A DNA stretch of 60,405 nucleotides, taken from assembly GCA_039818825.1 (NCBI GenBank), contig JBCBTD010000021.1, forward strand, positions 1 to 60,405. The letters run 5' to 3'. The DNA is from JBCBTD01 sp039818825 (GTDB lineage: Bacteria; Pseudomonadota; Alphaproteobacteria; Geminicoccales; Geminicoccaceae). The notes under the pieces were generated by a model. The model saw only the letters and a list, made by a program, of their open reading frames with translations, had not been told where the DNA came from and searched no databases. The position numbers and the translations under genes are program-made. Below, in pieces: positions 24,616-33,399 of the stretch; within the stretch, counting starts at the first letter, position 1; every line of letters starts with the position of its first letter.

Positions 24616-26139
24616 ATGTCCGTCCTCCTGTCGATGCAGGGTATCGACAAGGCGTTCTCTGGCGTGCCCGCGTTGCGCTCCGCCTCGCTCGAGATCGACG
24701 CTGGCGAGGTCCACGGCCTGATCGGTCAGAACGGCGCCGGAAAGTCGACACTCATCAAGATCCTCACCGGCGTCTATCGCCGCGACGCAGGCGACGTGTC
24801 GTTGTCGGGCGAGGCGGTCGCGATCGCCGGTCCGAAACAGGCACAGGACAAGGGCATCGCCACGATCTTCCAGGAACTCAACCTGGTACCGCTGCGGAGC
24901 GTCACCGAGAACGTGACCATGGGCTACGAGCCGCGCCGCTGGGGTGGGCTCGTCGACTGGCCCAAGGCGCACCAGCGAGCGCGCGAGATCCTCGGCCGTT
25001 TCGGCATCGACATCGACGTGAGGGTGCCGCTCGGCGAGTACTCGACCGCCGTCCAGCAACTCGTCGCCATCGCCCGCGCCGTCTCGCTCGACGCGCGCCT
25101 GGTGATCATGGACGAACCGACCTCGTCGCTGGACGACCGCGAGGTCGAGGTCTTGTTCGGCGTGGTGCGGGCGCTGAGGACGGCGGGCGTCTCCGTGCTC
25201 TACGTGTCGCACTTCCTCGACGAGCTGTTTCGCATCTGCGACCGCGTGACGATCATGCGTGACGGCCGCACCGTCGAGGTCAAGCCGATCGGCCAAACAA
25301 CCAAAATGGAGCTCATCGCCGACATGCTCGGGCGCAACGTCGCCGACATCGAAGCGGCGGGCATCACCAAGCTCGGCGGCGGCGGCCACCGGGGCGAGCC
25401 GCTGCTCGAGGCTCACGGCATCGCCACCGGCCGCCGGCTGCAGCATGTCGACATGATCGTCCACAGCGGCGAGATCGTCGGCTTGGGCGGTCTTCTCGGC
25501 TCCGGTCGAACCGAAGTCGCTAGAGCCCTCTTCGGCGTGGACCCGTTGACCGCTGGTGAGATCAGCGTGCGCGGCGTCGCCAGTCCGCCGCGACGGCCGG
25601 CGGATGCCATTGCCGCTGGCATCGGCTTCATGACGGAAGACCGCAAGGCCGAAGGGATCGTGCCCGAGATGTCGGTCCGCGAGAACCTCACCCTTGCACT
25701 GCTCCCCAAGCTCACCCGCGCCGGGCGCATCGAAAGGCAGCGCGAGCGCGAGGTCGTCGAACGCTTCGTGGCGGCGCTCGGCATCAAAACCTCGAACATC
25801 GACCAACGCATCCGCGAGCTGTCCGGCGGCAACCAGCAGAAGGTGCTGTTGGCGCGGTGGCTCGCGACCGAGTCGGATTTGTTGATCCTCGACGAGCCGA
25901 CCCGCGGCGTCGACGTGGGCGCCAAGCTCGAAATCCAGGCGATCATCCGCGACTACGTCGAAGCGCGCGGCGGAGTCGTGCTCATCTCCTCGGAGTTCGA
26001 GGAGCTGGTTGAAGGCGCCGACCGGGTCATCGTCCTCAGCGATGGCCGCTCGGTCGACGAGCTGGAGAACCCAGGCATCACCGAAGACGCGCTCCTCAAC
26101 GCCATCGCCCGCCCGCACGATGCCGGGGACGGGCGATGA
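24616..26139 (+). CDS. sugar ABC transporter ATP-binding protein (RbsA/MglA-like, two NBDs)
   Basis: The product is 507 residues with tandem nucleotide-binding domains. NBD1 has Walker A GQNGAGKST at 37-45, the EYSTAVQQLVAIARA signature region and Walker B LVIMDEPTSSLD. NBD2 has the degenerate P-loop GLLGSGRTEVARALFG usual for this family, ELSGGNQQKVLLARWLATE and LLILDEPTRGVD. It powers the two permeases that follow. It overlaps the next gene by 4 bases (ATGA). Confidence 0.95.
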   Translation: MSVLLSMQGIDKAFSGVPALRSASLEIDAGEVHGLIGQNGAGKSTLIKILTGVYRRDAGDVSLSGEAVAIAGPKQAQDKGIATIFQELNLVPLRSVTENVTMGYEPRRWGGLVDWPKAHQRAREILGRFGIDIDVRVPLGEYSTAVQQLVAIARAVSLDARLVIMDEPTSSLDDREVEVLFGVVRALRTAGVSVLYVSHFLDELFRICDRVTIMRDGRTVEVKPIGQTTKMELIADMLGRNVADIEAAGITKLGGGGHRGEPLLEAHGIATGRRLQHVDMIVHSGEIVGLGGLLGSGRTEVARALFGVDPLTAGEISVRGVASPPRRPADAIAAGIGFMTEDRKAEGIVPEMSVRENLTLALLPKLTRAGRIERQREREVVERFVAALGIKTSNIDQRIRELSGGNQQKVLLARWLATESDLLILDEPTRGVDVGAKLEIQAIIRDYVEARGGVVLISSEFEELVEGADRVIVLSDGRSVDELENPGITEDALLNAIARPHDAGDGR

Positions 26140-27137
26140 GCACCCGGGCCGCAGCCTCGCCCAACGTCGACGCCAAGCCTGCGGCACGTGGTCGGCGCTT
26201 CGACGCGGCGCGCCACGGCGGTATCGCCGCGCTCCTGGTGCTGTTGGCGTACAATGCGCTGTTCACGCCCAACTTCCTGCAGCTGCAGACGCTCTTCGTG
26301 AACGTCAGCCAGGTCGCGACCATCGCGATCGTCGCCATCGGCATGACGCTCGTGATCGCGACCCGCGGGATCGATCTTTCGGTCGGCGCCGTCATGGCCC
26401 TCGCTGGCGCACTGGCACCGTTGATCTTCACGTCGAGCTTCGGCGTCGCGTTCCCGGTCGCCGGCCTCGTCGCCGCGTTCGTGCTGCCGCTCTTGGCGGC
26501 GATGGTCTGTGGGCTGTTCAACGGGGTCCTGGTCAGCTTCTTGAACGTGCAGCCGATCATCGCCTCGCTGATCCTGTTCATCTCCGGCCGCGGGATCGCG
26601 CAGGTGCTGACCAACGGCAACCTGCAGACCTTCGACAACCCGGCCTTCAGCTATCTCGGCACCGGCAAGATCCTCGGCCTTCCCTTCCAAGGCTGGCTGA
26701 CCCTGGCGCTTGCCCTGCTCATCGCGTGGATGGTGTCGCGCACGGTGTTCGGCCGTCATCTCCTCGCCGTCGGTGGCAACGAGCGGGCGGCGGCCCTCGC
26801 CGGTGTGCCCGTGCGGCGGGTCAAGATCGGCGCCTACGTCATCTGCGCAGCACTCTCGGGGCTCGCCGGGCTGATCGTCGTGGCGATCAACTCGGCCTCC
26901 GACGCCGCGCGCAACGGCAACCTCATGGAGCTGGATGCGATCGCTGCCGCCGTGGTCGGTGGCGCGCTGCTGCAAGGCGGGCGCGCACCGATCTTCGGCG
27001 CCATCCTCGGCGCGGTGATCATCCAGCTGGTCAAGTACACGCTCTTGGCCAACGGCGTGGAGGACGAGGTCGCGCTGATCGTCAAAGCCGCGGTCATCGT
27101 CCTCGCCGTCTACCTCCAGCAAGCGCGCCAGGAGTGA
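26136..27137 (+). CDS. sugar ABC transporter permease (RbsC-like) 1
   Basis: The product is 333 residues with 8-10 predicted helices. Motifs: IAIGMTLVIATRGIDLSVGA, RHLLAVGGNERAAALAGVPV and VVGGALLQGGRAPIFGA, all classic RbsC positions. The first ~25 residues are a hydrophilic cytoplasmic extension. A second, different RbsC-like permease follows, so the channel is probably a heterodimer rather than the RbsC homodimer. Confidence 0.94.
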   Translation: MSTRAAASPNVDAKPAARGRRFDAARHGGIAALLVLLAYNALFTPNFLQLQTLFVNVSQVATIAIVAIGMTLVIATRGIDLSVGAVMALAGALAPLIFTSSFGVAFPVAGLVAAFVLPLLAAMVCGLFNGVLVSFLNVQPIIASLILFISGRGIAQVLTNGNLQTFDNPAFSYLGTGKILGLPFQGWLTLALALLIAWMVSRTVFGRHLLAVGGNERAAALAGVPVRRVKIGAYVICAALSGLAGLIVVAINSASDAARNGNLMELDAIAAAVVGGALLQGGRAPIFGAILGAVIIQLVKYTLLANGVEDEVALIVKAAVIVLAVYLQQARQE

Positions 27138-27142
27138 GCCAG

Positions 27143-28132
27143 GTGGACGCTGAAGCCTTCGATCTCCGCCGCTATCTCCGCACCAACGCCCAGTCGACCG
27201 GTGTCTGGCTCGCCTTGGTCGCGCTGATCGCCTTCGGCCTGCTGCGCTACGACAACTTCGGCAGCGCCTACAACATCACGTCGTTTCTCAACTACAATGC
27301 CATGTTCATCGTCATCGCGCTGGGCATGTGCTTCGTCATCATGACGGGCGGTATCGATCTGTCGGTCGGCTCGGTGGCGGCGTTCACGTCGGTCTGCGCG
27401 GCCTATCTCAGCCCCTACGGGATCGAGGTAGCGCTGCCCGGCGGCGTTCTCGCCGGCGCGCTGATCGGCGGCCTCAACGCCTTCGTGATCATCGTCATGC
27501 GCGTGCCGCCGTTCATCGCCACGCTCGCGACCATGCTCGGCGCCAAGGGCGGCGCATTGGTGCTCAGCGGCGCGCAGACGATCGCGATCGACTGGGGCAG
27601 CAACTTCACCAAGCTGGGCATGGGCACCGCGTTCGGCATCGCGCCATGGAGCATCGTCATCACCATCGTGGTGGCGGCCGCCGCGTGGCTGGTCCTGGAG
27701 CACACCTCCTTGGGTCGCACGGTTCTCGCCGTCGGCGGGGGCGAGGAGGCCTCGAACCTGATGGGTCTACGGGTCAACCGTGCGAAGGCGTTCGTCTATC
27801 TCTTCAGCGGCGGATGCGCGGGTCTGGCGGGCGTGTTCCTGGCATCCGGGTTCGGTGCCGGGCAACCGCTGGAAGGTGTCGGCTGGGAGCTCTCGGCCAT
27901 CGCGTCAGTCGTCGTGGGCGGCACGCTGTTGACCGGCGGCCTCGGTTCCGTGCCGGCGACCGTCGCCGGTGCGCTCCTTTTGGGCCTGCTCTTCAACATC
28001 CTCAACTTCGAGAACGGACGCGGCACGATCAGCCTCAGCGCCTACTGGCAGCTAGTGATCCGGGGCGGGTTCTTGTTCCTCGTGATCTTGCTGCAGACGC
28101 GCGTGATCGCTCGCGAAGAGGCGGCCCGATGA
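27143..28132 (+). CDS. sugar ABC transporter permease (RbsC-like) 2
   Basis: The product is 329 residues from a GTG start, with AGGAG upstream. Motifs: IALGMCFVIMTGGIDLSVGS, GRTVLAVGGGEEASNLMGLRV and VVGGTLLTGGLGSVPATVAGA. It is a paralogue of the preceding permease. Its TGA overlaps the ATG of the enolase-superfamily gene (ATGA), linking transport directly to catabolism. Confidence 0.93.
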   Translation: MDAEAFDLRRYLRTNAQSTGVWLALVALIAFGLLRYDNFGSAYNITSFLNYNAMFIVIALGMCFVIMTGGIDLSVGSVAAFTSVCAAYLSPYGIEVALPGGVLAGALIGGLNAFVIIVMRVPPFIATLATMLGAKGGALVLSGAQTIAIDWGSNFTKLGMGTAFGIAPWSIVITIVVAAAAWLVLEHTSLGRTVLAVGGGEEASNLMGLRVNRAKAFVYLFSGGCAGLAGVFLASGFGAGQPLEGVGWELSAIASVVVGGTLLTGGLGSVPATVAGALLLGLLFNILNFENGRGTISLSAYWQLVIRGGFLFLVILLQTRVIAREEAAR

Positions 28133-29235
28133 ACGAGGTCATGCCGATCGTGCGCATCGAGCCGCGCCTCTTCACTGTCCCACTGGCCGAGGTGCTGGTC
28201 GATGCGATGCACGGCGTGCACGCGCATTTCGAGCTGATCACCGTCACCGTCCACCTCCAGGATGGCAGCAGTGGCACCGGCTACACCTACACCGGCGGGC
28301 GCGGCGGTCGGGCGATCCTCGCGATGCTCGAGAGCGATCTGATCCCGATGCTGGTCGGCCGCGATGCGAGCCCGGTCGAGGCGCTGCACGACGCGATGCA
28401 GTGGCACGTCCACTACGTCGGCCGCGGCGGCGTCGCCGCCTTCGCGATCTCGGCGCTCGACATCGCGCTCTGGGACCTGCGCGGCAAGCGACGCGGCGAG
28501 CCGCTTTGGCGCATGGCAGGTGGCGCCGGCACGACCTGCCGCAACTATGGCGGCGGCATCGACCTCGGCTTCTCGCTCGACAAGCTCCTCGCCAACGTCC
28601 GGGGCTTTCTCGAAGCCGGATACGGCGGGATCAAGATCAAGGTCGGCAAGCCCGAGTTGAAGGAAGACGTCGAGCGGGTGGCCGCCGTGCGCGAGCTCGT
28701 CGGCCCCGAAACGCCCTTCATGGTCGACGCCAACTACGGCCTCAGCGTGGAACAGGCCATCGCCGCCGCCCGCGCGTTCCTGCCCTTCGATCTGCTGTGG
28801 TTCGAGGAGCCGACGATACCCGACGACTATGCAGGCTTCGCGCGTATCGCCGACACTACCGGCATGAGCTTGGCGATGGGCGAGAACCTGCACACCATTT
28901 ACGAATTCGAGCACGCGCTGGCCCAAGCGAAGCTCACGTTCGTTCAACCTGACGCCTCCAACTGCGGCGGCATCACGGGCTGGCTTCGCGTCGCCGAGCT
29001 CTCCCGCCTTCACGGTATCGAGGTCTGCAGCCACGGGATGCAGGAGTTGCACGTGAGTTTGCTCGCAGCCCAGTCCAATGCCGGCTGGCTGGAGATCCAC
29101 TCGTTTCCGATCGACGCCTACACGACGCGGCCAGTGGTGATCGAGAACCAGCTGGCCGTAGCGCCCGACGTCCCAGGCATCGGCGTCACGTTCGATTGGG
29201 ACAAGCTGGAGCAGGCGTCGACCCGCCCATCGTGA
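28129..29235 (+). CDS. mandelate racemase-type enolase-superfamily dehydratase 1
   Basis: The product is 368 residues. The capping domain is N-terminal and the barrel carries KIK at 169-171 (catalytic Lys171), metal ligands D200 (MVDANYG), E226 (FEEP) and E252 (GENLHT), and the Asp-His dyad D275/H302 (CSHGMQELHV). This set defines the MR subgroup, which dehydrates aldonic acids to 2-keto-3-deoxy acids or racemises them. It is co-transcribed with the RbsC-like transporter and followed by a zinc alcohol dehydrogenase, so it likely handles the oxidised form of the imported sugar. Confidence 0.9.
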   Translation: MNEVMPIVRIEPRLFTVPLAEVLVDAMHGVHAHFELITVTVHLQDGSSGTGYTYTGGRGGRAILAMLESDLIPMLVGRDASPVEALHDAMQWHVHYVGRGGVAAFAISALDIALWDLRGKRRGEPLWRMAGGAGTTCRNYGGGIDLGFSLDKLLANVRGFLEAGYGGIKIKVGKPELKEDVERVAAVRELVGPETPFMVDANYGLSVEQAIAAARAFLPFDLLWFEEPTIPDDYAGFARIADTTGMSLAMGENLHTIYEFEHALAQAKLTFVQPDASNCGGITGWLRVAELSRLHGIEVCSHGMQELHVSLLAAQSNAGWLEIHSFPIDAYTTRPVVIENQLAVAPDVPGIGVTFDWDKLEQASTRPS

Positions 29236-29246
29236 AAGGAACGACC

Positions 29247-30278
29247 ATGAAGATCGAGGCTGCCTACTACCTCGGCGACAAGACCTTCGGACTGGAGACC
29301 ATCGACGCGGCCGTCCCCGCGGCGGGCGAGGTGCAGGTCGACGTCGCTTTCTGCGGGATCTGCGGCACCGACCTTCATGTCTACCTGGGCCACATGGACG
29401 CCCGGGTCGGCCATCATCGCATCATCGGCCACGAGATGTCCGGCGTCGTGGCCGCGGTCGGCGAAGGGGTCACCGGCGTGGGGCCCGGAGACCGCGTCGC
29501 CGTTCGCCCGTTGCATCACTGCGGTACCTGTCCGACCTGTCAGCGCGGCTTCGAGCACATCTGCCAGAACCTGAAGTTCCTCGGTCTCGATACGGACGGC
29601 GCGTTCCAGCAAAAGTGGAGCGTGCCTGCGCACACGATCCACCACCTGCCAGACGGCCTGTCGCTCAGCCATGCCGCTCTCGTGGAACCACTGGCCGTGG
29701 CCTGCCACGACGTGCGCCGCGGCCGCTTGGCGGTAGGGGAGGACGTGCTGGTCATCGGTGGCGGGCCGATCGGCATGCTGATCGCCATGGTCGCGCGCGA
29801 GCAAGGTGCCAACGTGACCATCTCGGAGATCAACACGAGTCGCTTGGCCTTCGCGGAACGGCTCGGCTTCACCGTCATGAACCCGAACGAAGGCGATCCG
29901 GCCAAACGCGTGTTCGAAGCCACCGGCGAGAAGGGTGCGGACGTGGTGTTCGAGGTTTCGGGCGCGCAGGCTGGCGTCGATCTCATGACCGCTGCCGTCG
30001 CGCCGCGCGGCCGGGTCGTGATGGTGGCGATCCACGCCCAACAACCGCAGGTGAACCTCTTCCAGTTCTTCTGGAAGGAGATCGAGATGCTAGGCGCCCG
30101 GGTCTACGAACCCGAAGACTTCGATGCTTCGCTGCACCTCCTTGGTGCAGGCGCCATCGACGCCGATGCGATGATCACCGACGTCCGCGGGCTGGAGGAC
30201 ATCGGCGACGCCTTCGCGACGCTGAGCGGCAACCCGACAGCGATGAAGTCGCTGATCAGATGCGGAGATGCAGCTTAG
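29247..30278 (+). CDS. zinc-dependent alcohol/polyol dehydrogenase (MDR family)
   Basis: The product is 343 residues. Catalytic zinc ligands are C39 (FCGICGTD) and H62-E63 (GHEMSG). The structural zinc is held by C92, C95, C98 and C106. The NAD-binding motif is VIGGGPIGMLIAMVA. It resembles sorbitol and threonine dehydrogenases. It would oxidise a secondary alcohol of the imported sugar or acid. GAAAGGA precedes the ATG, 11 bases after the dehydratase stop, so the two are one operon. Confidence 0.92.
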   Translation: MKIEAAYYLGDKTFGLETIDAAVPAAGEVQVDVAFCGICGTDLHVYLGHMDARVGHHRIIGHEMSGVVAAVGEGVTGVGPGDRVAVRPLHHCGTCPTCQRGFEHICQNLKFLGLDTDGAFQQKWSVPAHTIHHLPDGLSLSHAALVEPLAVACHDVRRGRLAVGEDVLVIGGGPIGMLIAMVAREQGANVTISEINTSRLAFAERLGFTVMNPNEGDPAKRVFEATGEKGADVVFEVSGAQAGVDLMTAAVAPRGRVVMVAIHAQQPQVNLFQFFWKEIEMLGARVYEPEDFDASLHLLGAGAIDADAMITDVRGLEDIGDAFATLSGNPTAMKSLIRCGDAA

Positions 30279-30421
30279 GCTGACGACCGGCGGCCAAACG
30301 CTGGCGCCGCCGGGCCGACTGCGTACGCGACGGATCGTGCGCGGTCAGCCTCGAAGACCAGCGGTCTGACTCGGCCCGGCCGCGGTTGGCCAGGCCGGCG
30401 AACTCGATCATGGAGGACACG

Positions 30422-31432
30422 ATGCGGTTCGAACGAAGAATGCTCCTCGGCGCGGGTGCCGCCAGCGGTCTCGCCATGCTGGCGAGCTTCGTCTCAGGCG
30501 GTGTCGCGAGCGCTCAAGAGGCGCTGCGGTTCGCGCACGTCTACGAGGTCAGCCATCCGCTCCACGCCGGCGCACTGAGGGCGGCCGAGCTGCTCAAGGA
30601 GCGGACCGACGGGCGCTACACGATGGAGGTCTTCCCGGCCTCGTCGCTCGGCAAAGAGGCGGCGCTCGTCGAGGGATTGTCGCTCGGCACCGTCGACGTG
30701 ATCTACACCGGTGCCGGGTTCGCCGGGTCGATCTACGGCCCGATCTCCATATCCGACTTCCCGTTCACCTTGCGTAGCGTCGAGCATTGGGACGCCTATC
30801 GCGACAGCGAGCTGTTCGACGAGCTGGCCCAGGGCTTCTCCGACGCGACCGGCGGCAATTCGATCGAAGCCGTTAGCTACTACGGTACCCGCCACGTCAC
30901 CGCCAACAAGCCGATCCTTTCCCCGGACGACATGACAGGGTTGAAGATCCGCGTTCCCAACGCACCAGCCTACGTTCTCTTTCCAAAGGCGGCCGGCGCC
31001 AATCCGACACCGATGGCCTTCTCCGAAGTCTATCTGGCTCTGCAGCAGGGTGTCGTGGACGCGCAAGAGAACCCCTTGCCGACGATCCAGGCCAAGAAGT
31101 TCTACGAGGTCCAATCCGACATCAGCCTGACCGGTCACATCACCAACTCGACCTTCACGATCGTGTCGGGGCCACGACTTGCCAGCATGAGTGAGGAAGA
31201 CCGCGCCACTCTGAGAGAGGTGCTGCAGGAAGCGGGCGACATGGTCACCGCGGAGATCCTCCAGGCAGAGCTCGATCTCGTCCAATGGTTCCGCGACCAG
31301 GGCGTCCAGATGCACGAGGTCGATCGGCAACCCTTCATGGAGCTCGTGCAGCCCGAGCTGACGGCTGACGGCATGCCGTTCGACAAGGACGTCTACGACC
31401 GGCTCCAGGCCATCCCCGACACAAGCAGCTGA
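30422..31432 (+). CDS. TRAP transporter substrate-binding protein (DctP family) 2
   Basis: The product is 336 residues. The signal region has MRFERRMLLGAGAASGLAMLAS... ending VASAQEA. Family strings include GVVDAQENPLPTIQAKKFYEVQ, MTGLKIRVPNAP and FSEVYLALQ. ENPLPT is typical of the uronate/aldonate-binding DctP group. GGAGG six bases upstream sets this ATG over one 12 codons earlier. It supplies the DctQM pair that follows. The strongest hairpin in the window lies directly after its stop. Confidence 0.93.
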   Translation: MRFERRMLLGAGAASGLAMLASFVSGGVASAQEALRFAHVYEVSHPLHAGALRAAELLKERTDGRYTMEVFPASSLGKEAALVEGLSLGTVDVIYTGAGFAGSIYGPISISDFPFTLRSVEHWDAYRDSELFDELAQGFSDATGGNSIEAVSYYGTRHVTANKPILSPDDMTGLKIRVPNAPAYVLFPKAAGANPTPMAFSEVYLALQQGVVDAQENPLPTIQAKKFYEVQSDISLTGHITNSTFTIVSGPRLASMSEEDRATLREVLQEAGDMVTAEILQAELDLVQWFRDQGVQMHEVDRQPFMELVQPELTADGMPFDKDVYDRLQAIPDTSS

Positions 31433-31440
31433 GACCAACC

Positions 31441-31482
31441 CCCATGCGCTGCCGACGGCCGTGGCCGCCGGCAGCGCATGGG
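31441..31482 (+). promoter_or_regulatory. long intercistronic hairpin after second TRAP binding-protein gene
   Basis: A perfect 14-bp inverted repeat, CCCATGCGCTGCCG / CGGCAGCGCATGGG, with a 14-base loop that itself contains GGCC-GT-GGCC. It begins 9 bases after the last base of the stop. The next bases (GTACGAGGC) lack a T-run. It is expected to be very stable and to protect the upstream dctP message. Confidence 0.75.
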
Positions 31483-31496
31483 TACGAGGCATCGCG

Positions 31497-32054
31497 ATGA
31501 CAGAGAAAACCGAAACGGTGTCGCCGACGGCCAAACCTGCCGCCACGATGACGATGCCCGACGACATCTCCGACGTGCGGGTCTCCGACATCCCCGTCTT
31601 GCTCGTGTTCACCGTGCTTTTCTTCGTCGTCGCGCTCCAGTTCTTCACTCGCTACGTCTTGAACAGCAGTCTCGGCTGGACCGAAGAGATTGCCCGCTAC
31701 TTGCTTATCCTCTTGGCATTCGTCGGCTCGGTGACTTGCGTGCGTAAAGGCAAGCACATTTATCTTCAGTTCTTCTTCAGGTACTTGCCCGAACAAGTCA
31801 TCAAACCACTCGCCCTGCTGATCGAAGCGACGGTCATGGGCTTCTTCGCCTATGCGGGCTGGTTGGGCCTGACCCTCGCCGAGCGCACGCAAGCGCAGAG
31901 GATGGTGTCGATCGATCTGCCCAAGAACCTCATCTACTACGCCGTCGTCGCTGCCTGCTTTGCCATGGCGCTTTGTGCCGCCGCGCGGCTCTACCAAACC
32001 CTCAAAAGACCCGCCGCCGACGTCGTCGCGGAAAAGACCGGGCACGTGGCGTAG
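31497..32054 (+). CDS. TRAP transporter small permease (DctQ family) 2
   Basis: The product is 185 residues with a hydrophilic ~35-residue N-terminus and four helices. The DctQ signature is FTRYVLNSSLGWTEEIARYLL, followed by CVRKGKHIYLQFFFRYLP. It forms the transport complex with DctM downstream. The ATG lies 14 bases after the hairpin, with only a weak ribosome-binding site (CGAGG), fitting lower expression than the binding protein. Confidence 0.9.
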   Translation: MTEKTETVSPTAKPAATMTMPDDISDVRVSDIPVLLVFTVLFFVVALQFFTRYVLNSSLGWTEEIARYLLILLAFVGSVTCVRKGKHIYLQFFFRYLPEQVIKPLALLIEATVMGFFAYAGWLGLTLAERTQAQRMVSIDLPKNLIYYAVVAACFAMALCAAARLYQTLKRPAADVVAEKTGHVA

Positions 32055-32063
32055 GAGACGACG

Positions 32064-33341
32064 ATGGCGCTTTGGACGATGTTCGTGCTGCTGGGGATCT
32101 TGCTGGTCCTCGGCGTACCGGTGGCGGTGTCCTTGGCGCTCTGCTCGCTGGCCTACATCCTGATTGCCGGGCTGCCGGAAGTCGTCCTGATCCACAACAT
32201 GGTCAACGGCGTCGACAGCTTCCCGCTCTTGGCCATCCCGTTCTTCATCCTCGCCGGCCATCTGATGAATTCGGGCGGCATCACGGACCGCATCTTCGCC
32301 TTCGCGCGGGCCCTGGTCGGCTGGATGCACGGCGGGCTCGGCCACGTCAACGTCGGCGCCAGCGTCCTCTTTGCCGGCATGTCGGGTGCTGCGGTTGCCG
32401 ATGCCGGCGGCCTCGGCAACGTCGAGATCAAGGCGATGCGCGATGCCGGCTACGACACCGACTTCTCGGTCGGCATCACGGCCGCGTCGTCGACCATCGG
32501 GCCGATCATTCCGCCGTCGCTACCGCTCGTCATCTACGGCGTCATGGCGTCGGTCTCGATCGGCGAGCTGTTCGCCGCGGGCTTGATCCCAGGCCTGCTG
32601 ATGGCCGTATCACTGATGGTCATGGTCGCTTGGTACGCGCGCCGTCGCAACTATCCCCGCGACGCCGCCTTCGAACTCGGTCGGCTGGGTGCCACGTTCA
32701 AAGACGCATTCCTGCCGCTGCTCACCCCGATCATCATCGTCGGCGGTATCGTCACCGGTGCTTTCACACCCACCGAGGCGGCCGTCGCCGCCGTCGTCTA
32801 CGCGCTGTTCCTGGGACTCGTCGTCTACCGCAACCTCACCTGGCGGCACCTCGTCCGCGTCTCGATGGATACCATCGAGACGTCGGCAGCGATCTTGATG
32901 ATCGTCGCGGCCGCGACGATCTTCGCGTGGATCCTCACCGCCAACCAGGTGGCAAGCCATCTTGGAAGCGCGCTGCTCGGGCTGACCGACAACAAGCAGC
33001 TTCTCCTGCTGATCATGATGGTCATGGTCCTGGTGATCGGCCTGTTCATGGAGACGATCGCCGCCATCACCATCCTCGTACCCGTTCTGCTGCCGATCGC
33101 CAGCAGCGTCGGCATCGATCCCGTGCACCTCGGCATCATCGTCATCTTGAACCTGATGCTCGGCTTGCTGACGCCGCCGATCGGCATGGTGCTCTACGTG
33201 TTGTCGGAGGTGTCGGGCGTCAGCTTCGAACGTTGCGTGAAGGCGACGATGCCGTTCCTCGTGCCACTCATCACGGTGCTCATGGCCATCACGTTCTTTC
33301 CGCAGCTGGCGCTGTGGTTGCCGGAGCTCGTTTACCGATGA
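32064..33341 (+). CDS. TRAP transporter large permease (DctM family) 2
   Basis: The product is 425 residues with about 12 helices. Family motifs: FILAGHLMNSGGITDRIFAFA, GMSGAAVADAGGLGNVEIKAM, STIGPIIPPSLPLVIYG and LMLGLLTPPIGMVLYV. It is a standard sugar-acid-type DctM and is preceded by AGGAGA. Two enolase-superfamily genes flank this TRAP operon, supporting an aldonate or uronate substrate. Confidence 0.94.
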   Translation: MALWTMFVLLGILLVLGVPVAVSLALCSLAYILIAGLPEVVLIHNMVNGVDSFPLLAIPFFILAGHLMNSGGITDRIFAFARALVGWMHGGLGHVNVGASVLFAGMSGAAVADAGGLGNVEIKAMRDAGYDTDFSVGITAASSTIGPIIPPSLPLVIYGVMASVSIGELFAAGLIPGLLMAVSLMVMVAWYARRRNYPRDAAFELGRLGATFKDAFLPLLTPIIIVGGIVTGAFTPTEAAVAAVVYALFLGLVVYRNLTWRHLVRVSMDTIETSAAILMIVAAATIFAWILTANQVASHLGSALLGLTDNKQLLLLIMMVMVLVIGLFMETIAAITILVPVLLPIASSVGIDPVHLGIIVILNLMLGLLTPPIGMVLYVLSEVSGVSFERCVKATMPFLVPLITVLMAITFFPQLALWLPELVYR

Positions 33342-33399
33342 TCGCGGCGGCTGGATTGCCACCACGACGGCAGATGCAGACCTTCTGAAGGAGGGCGTC

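Noticed and set aside
31441..31482. Rho-independent terminator after the second dctP
   Set aside because: The stem is strong but there is no T-run, and the dctQ start follows within 15 bases, so read-through is expected.
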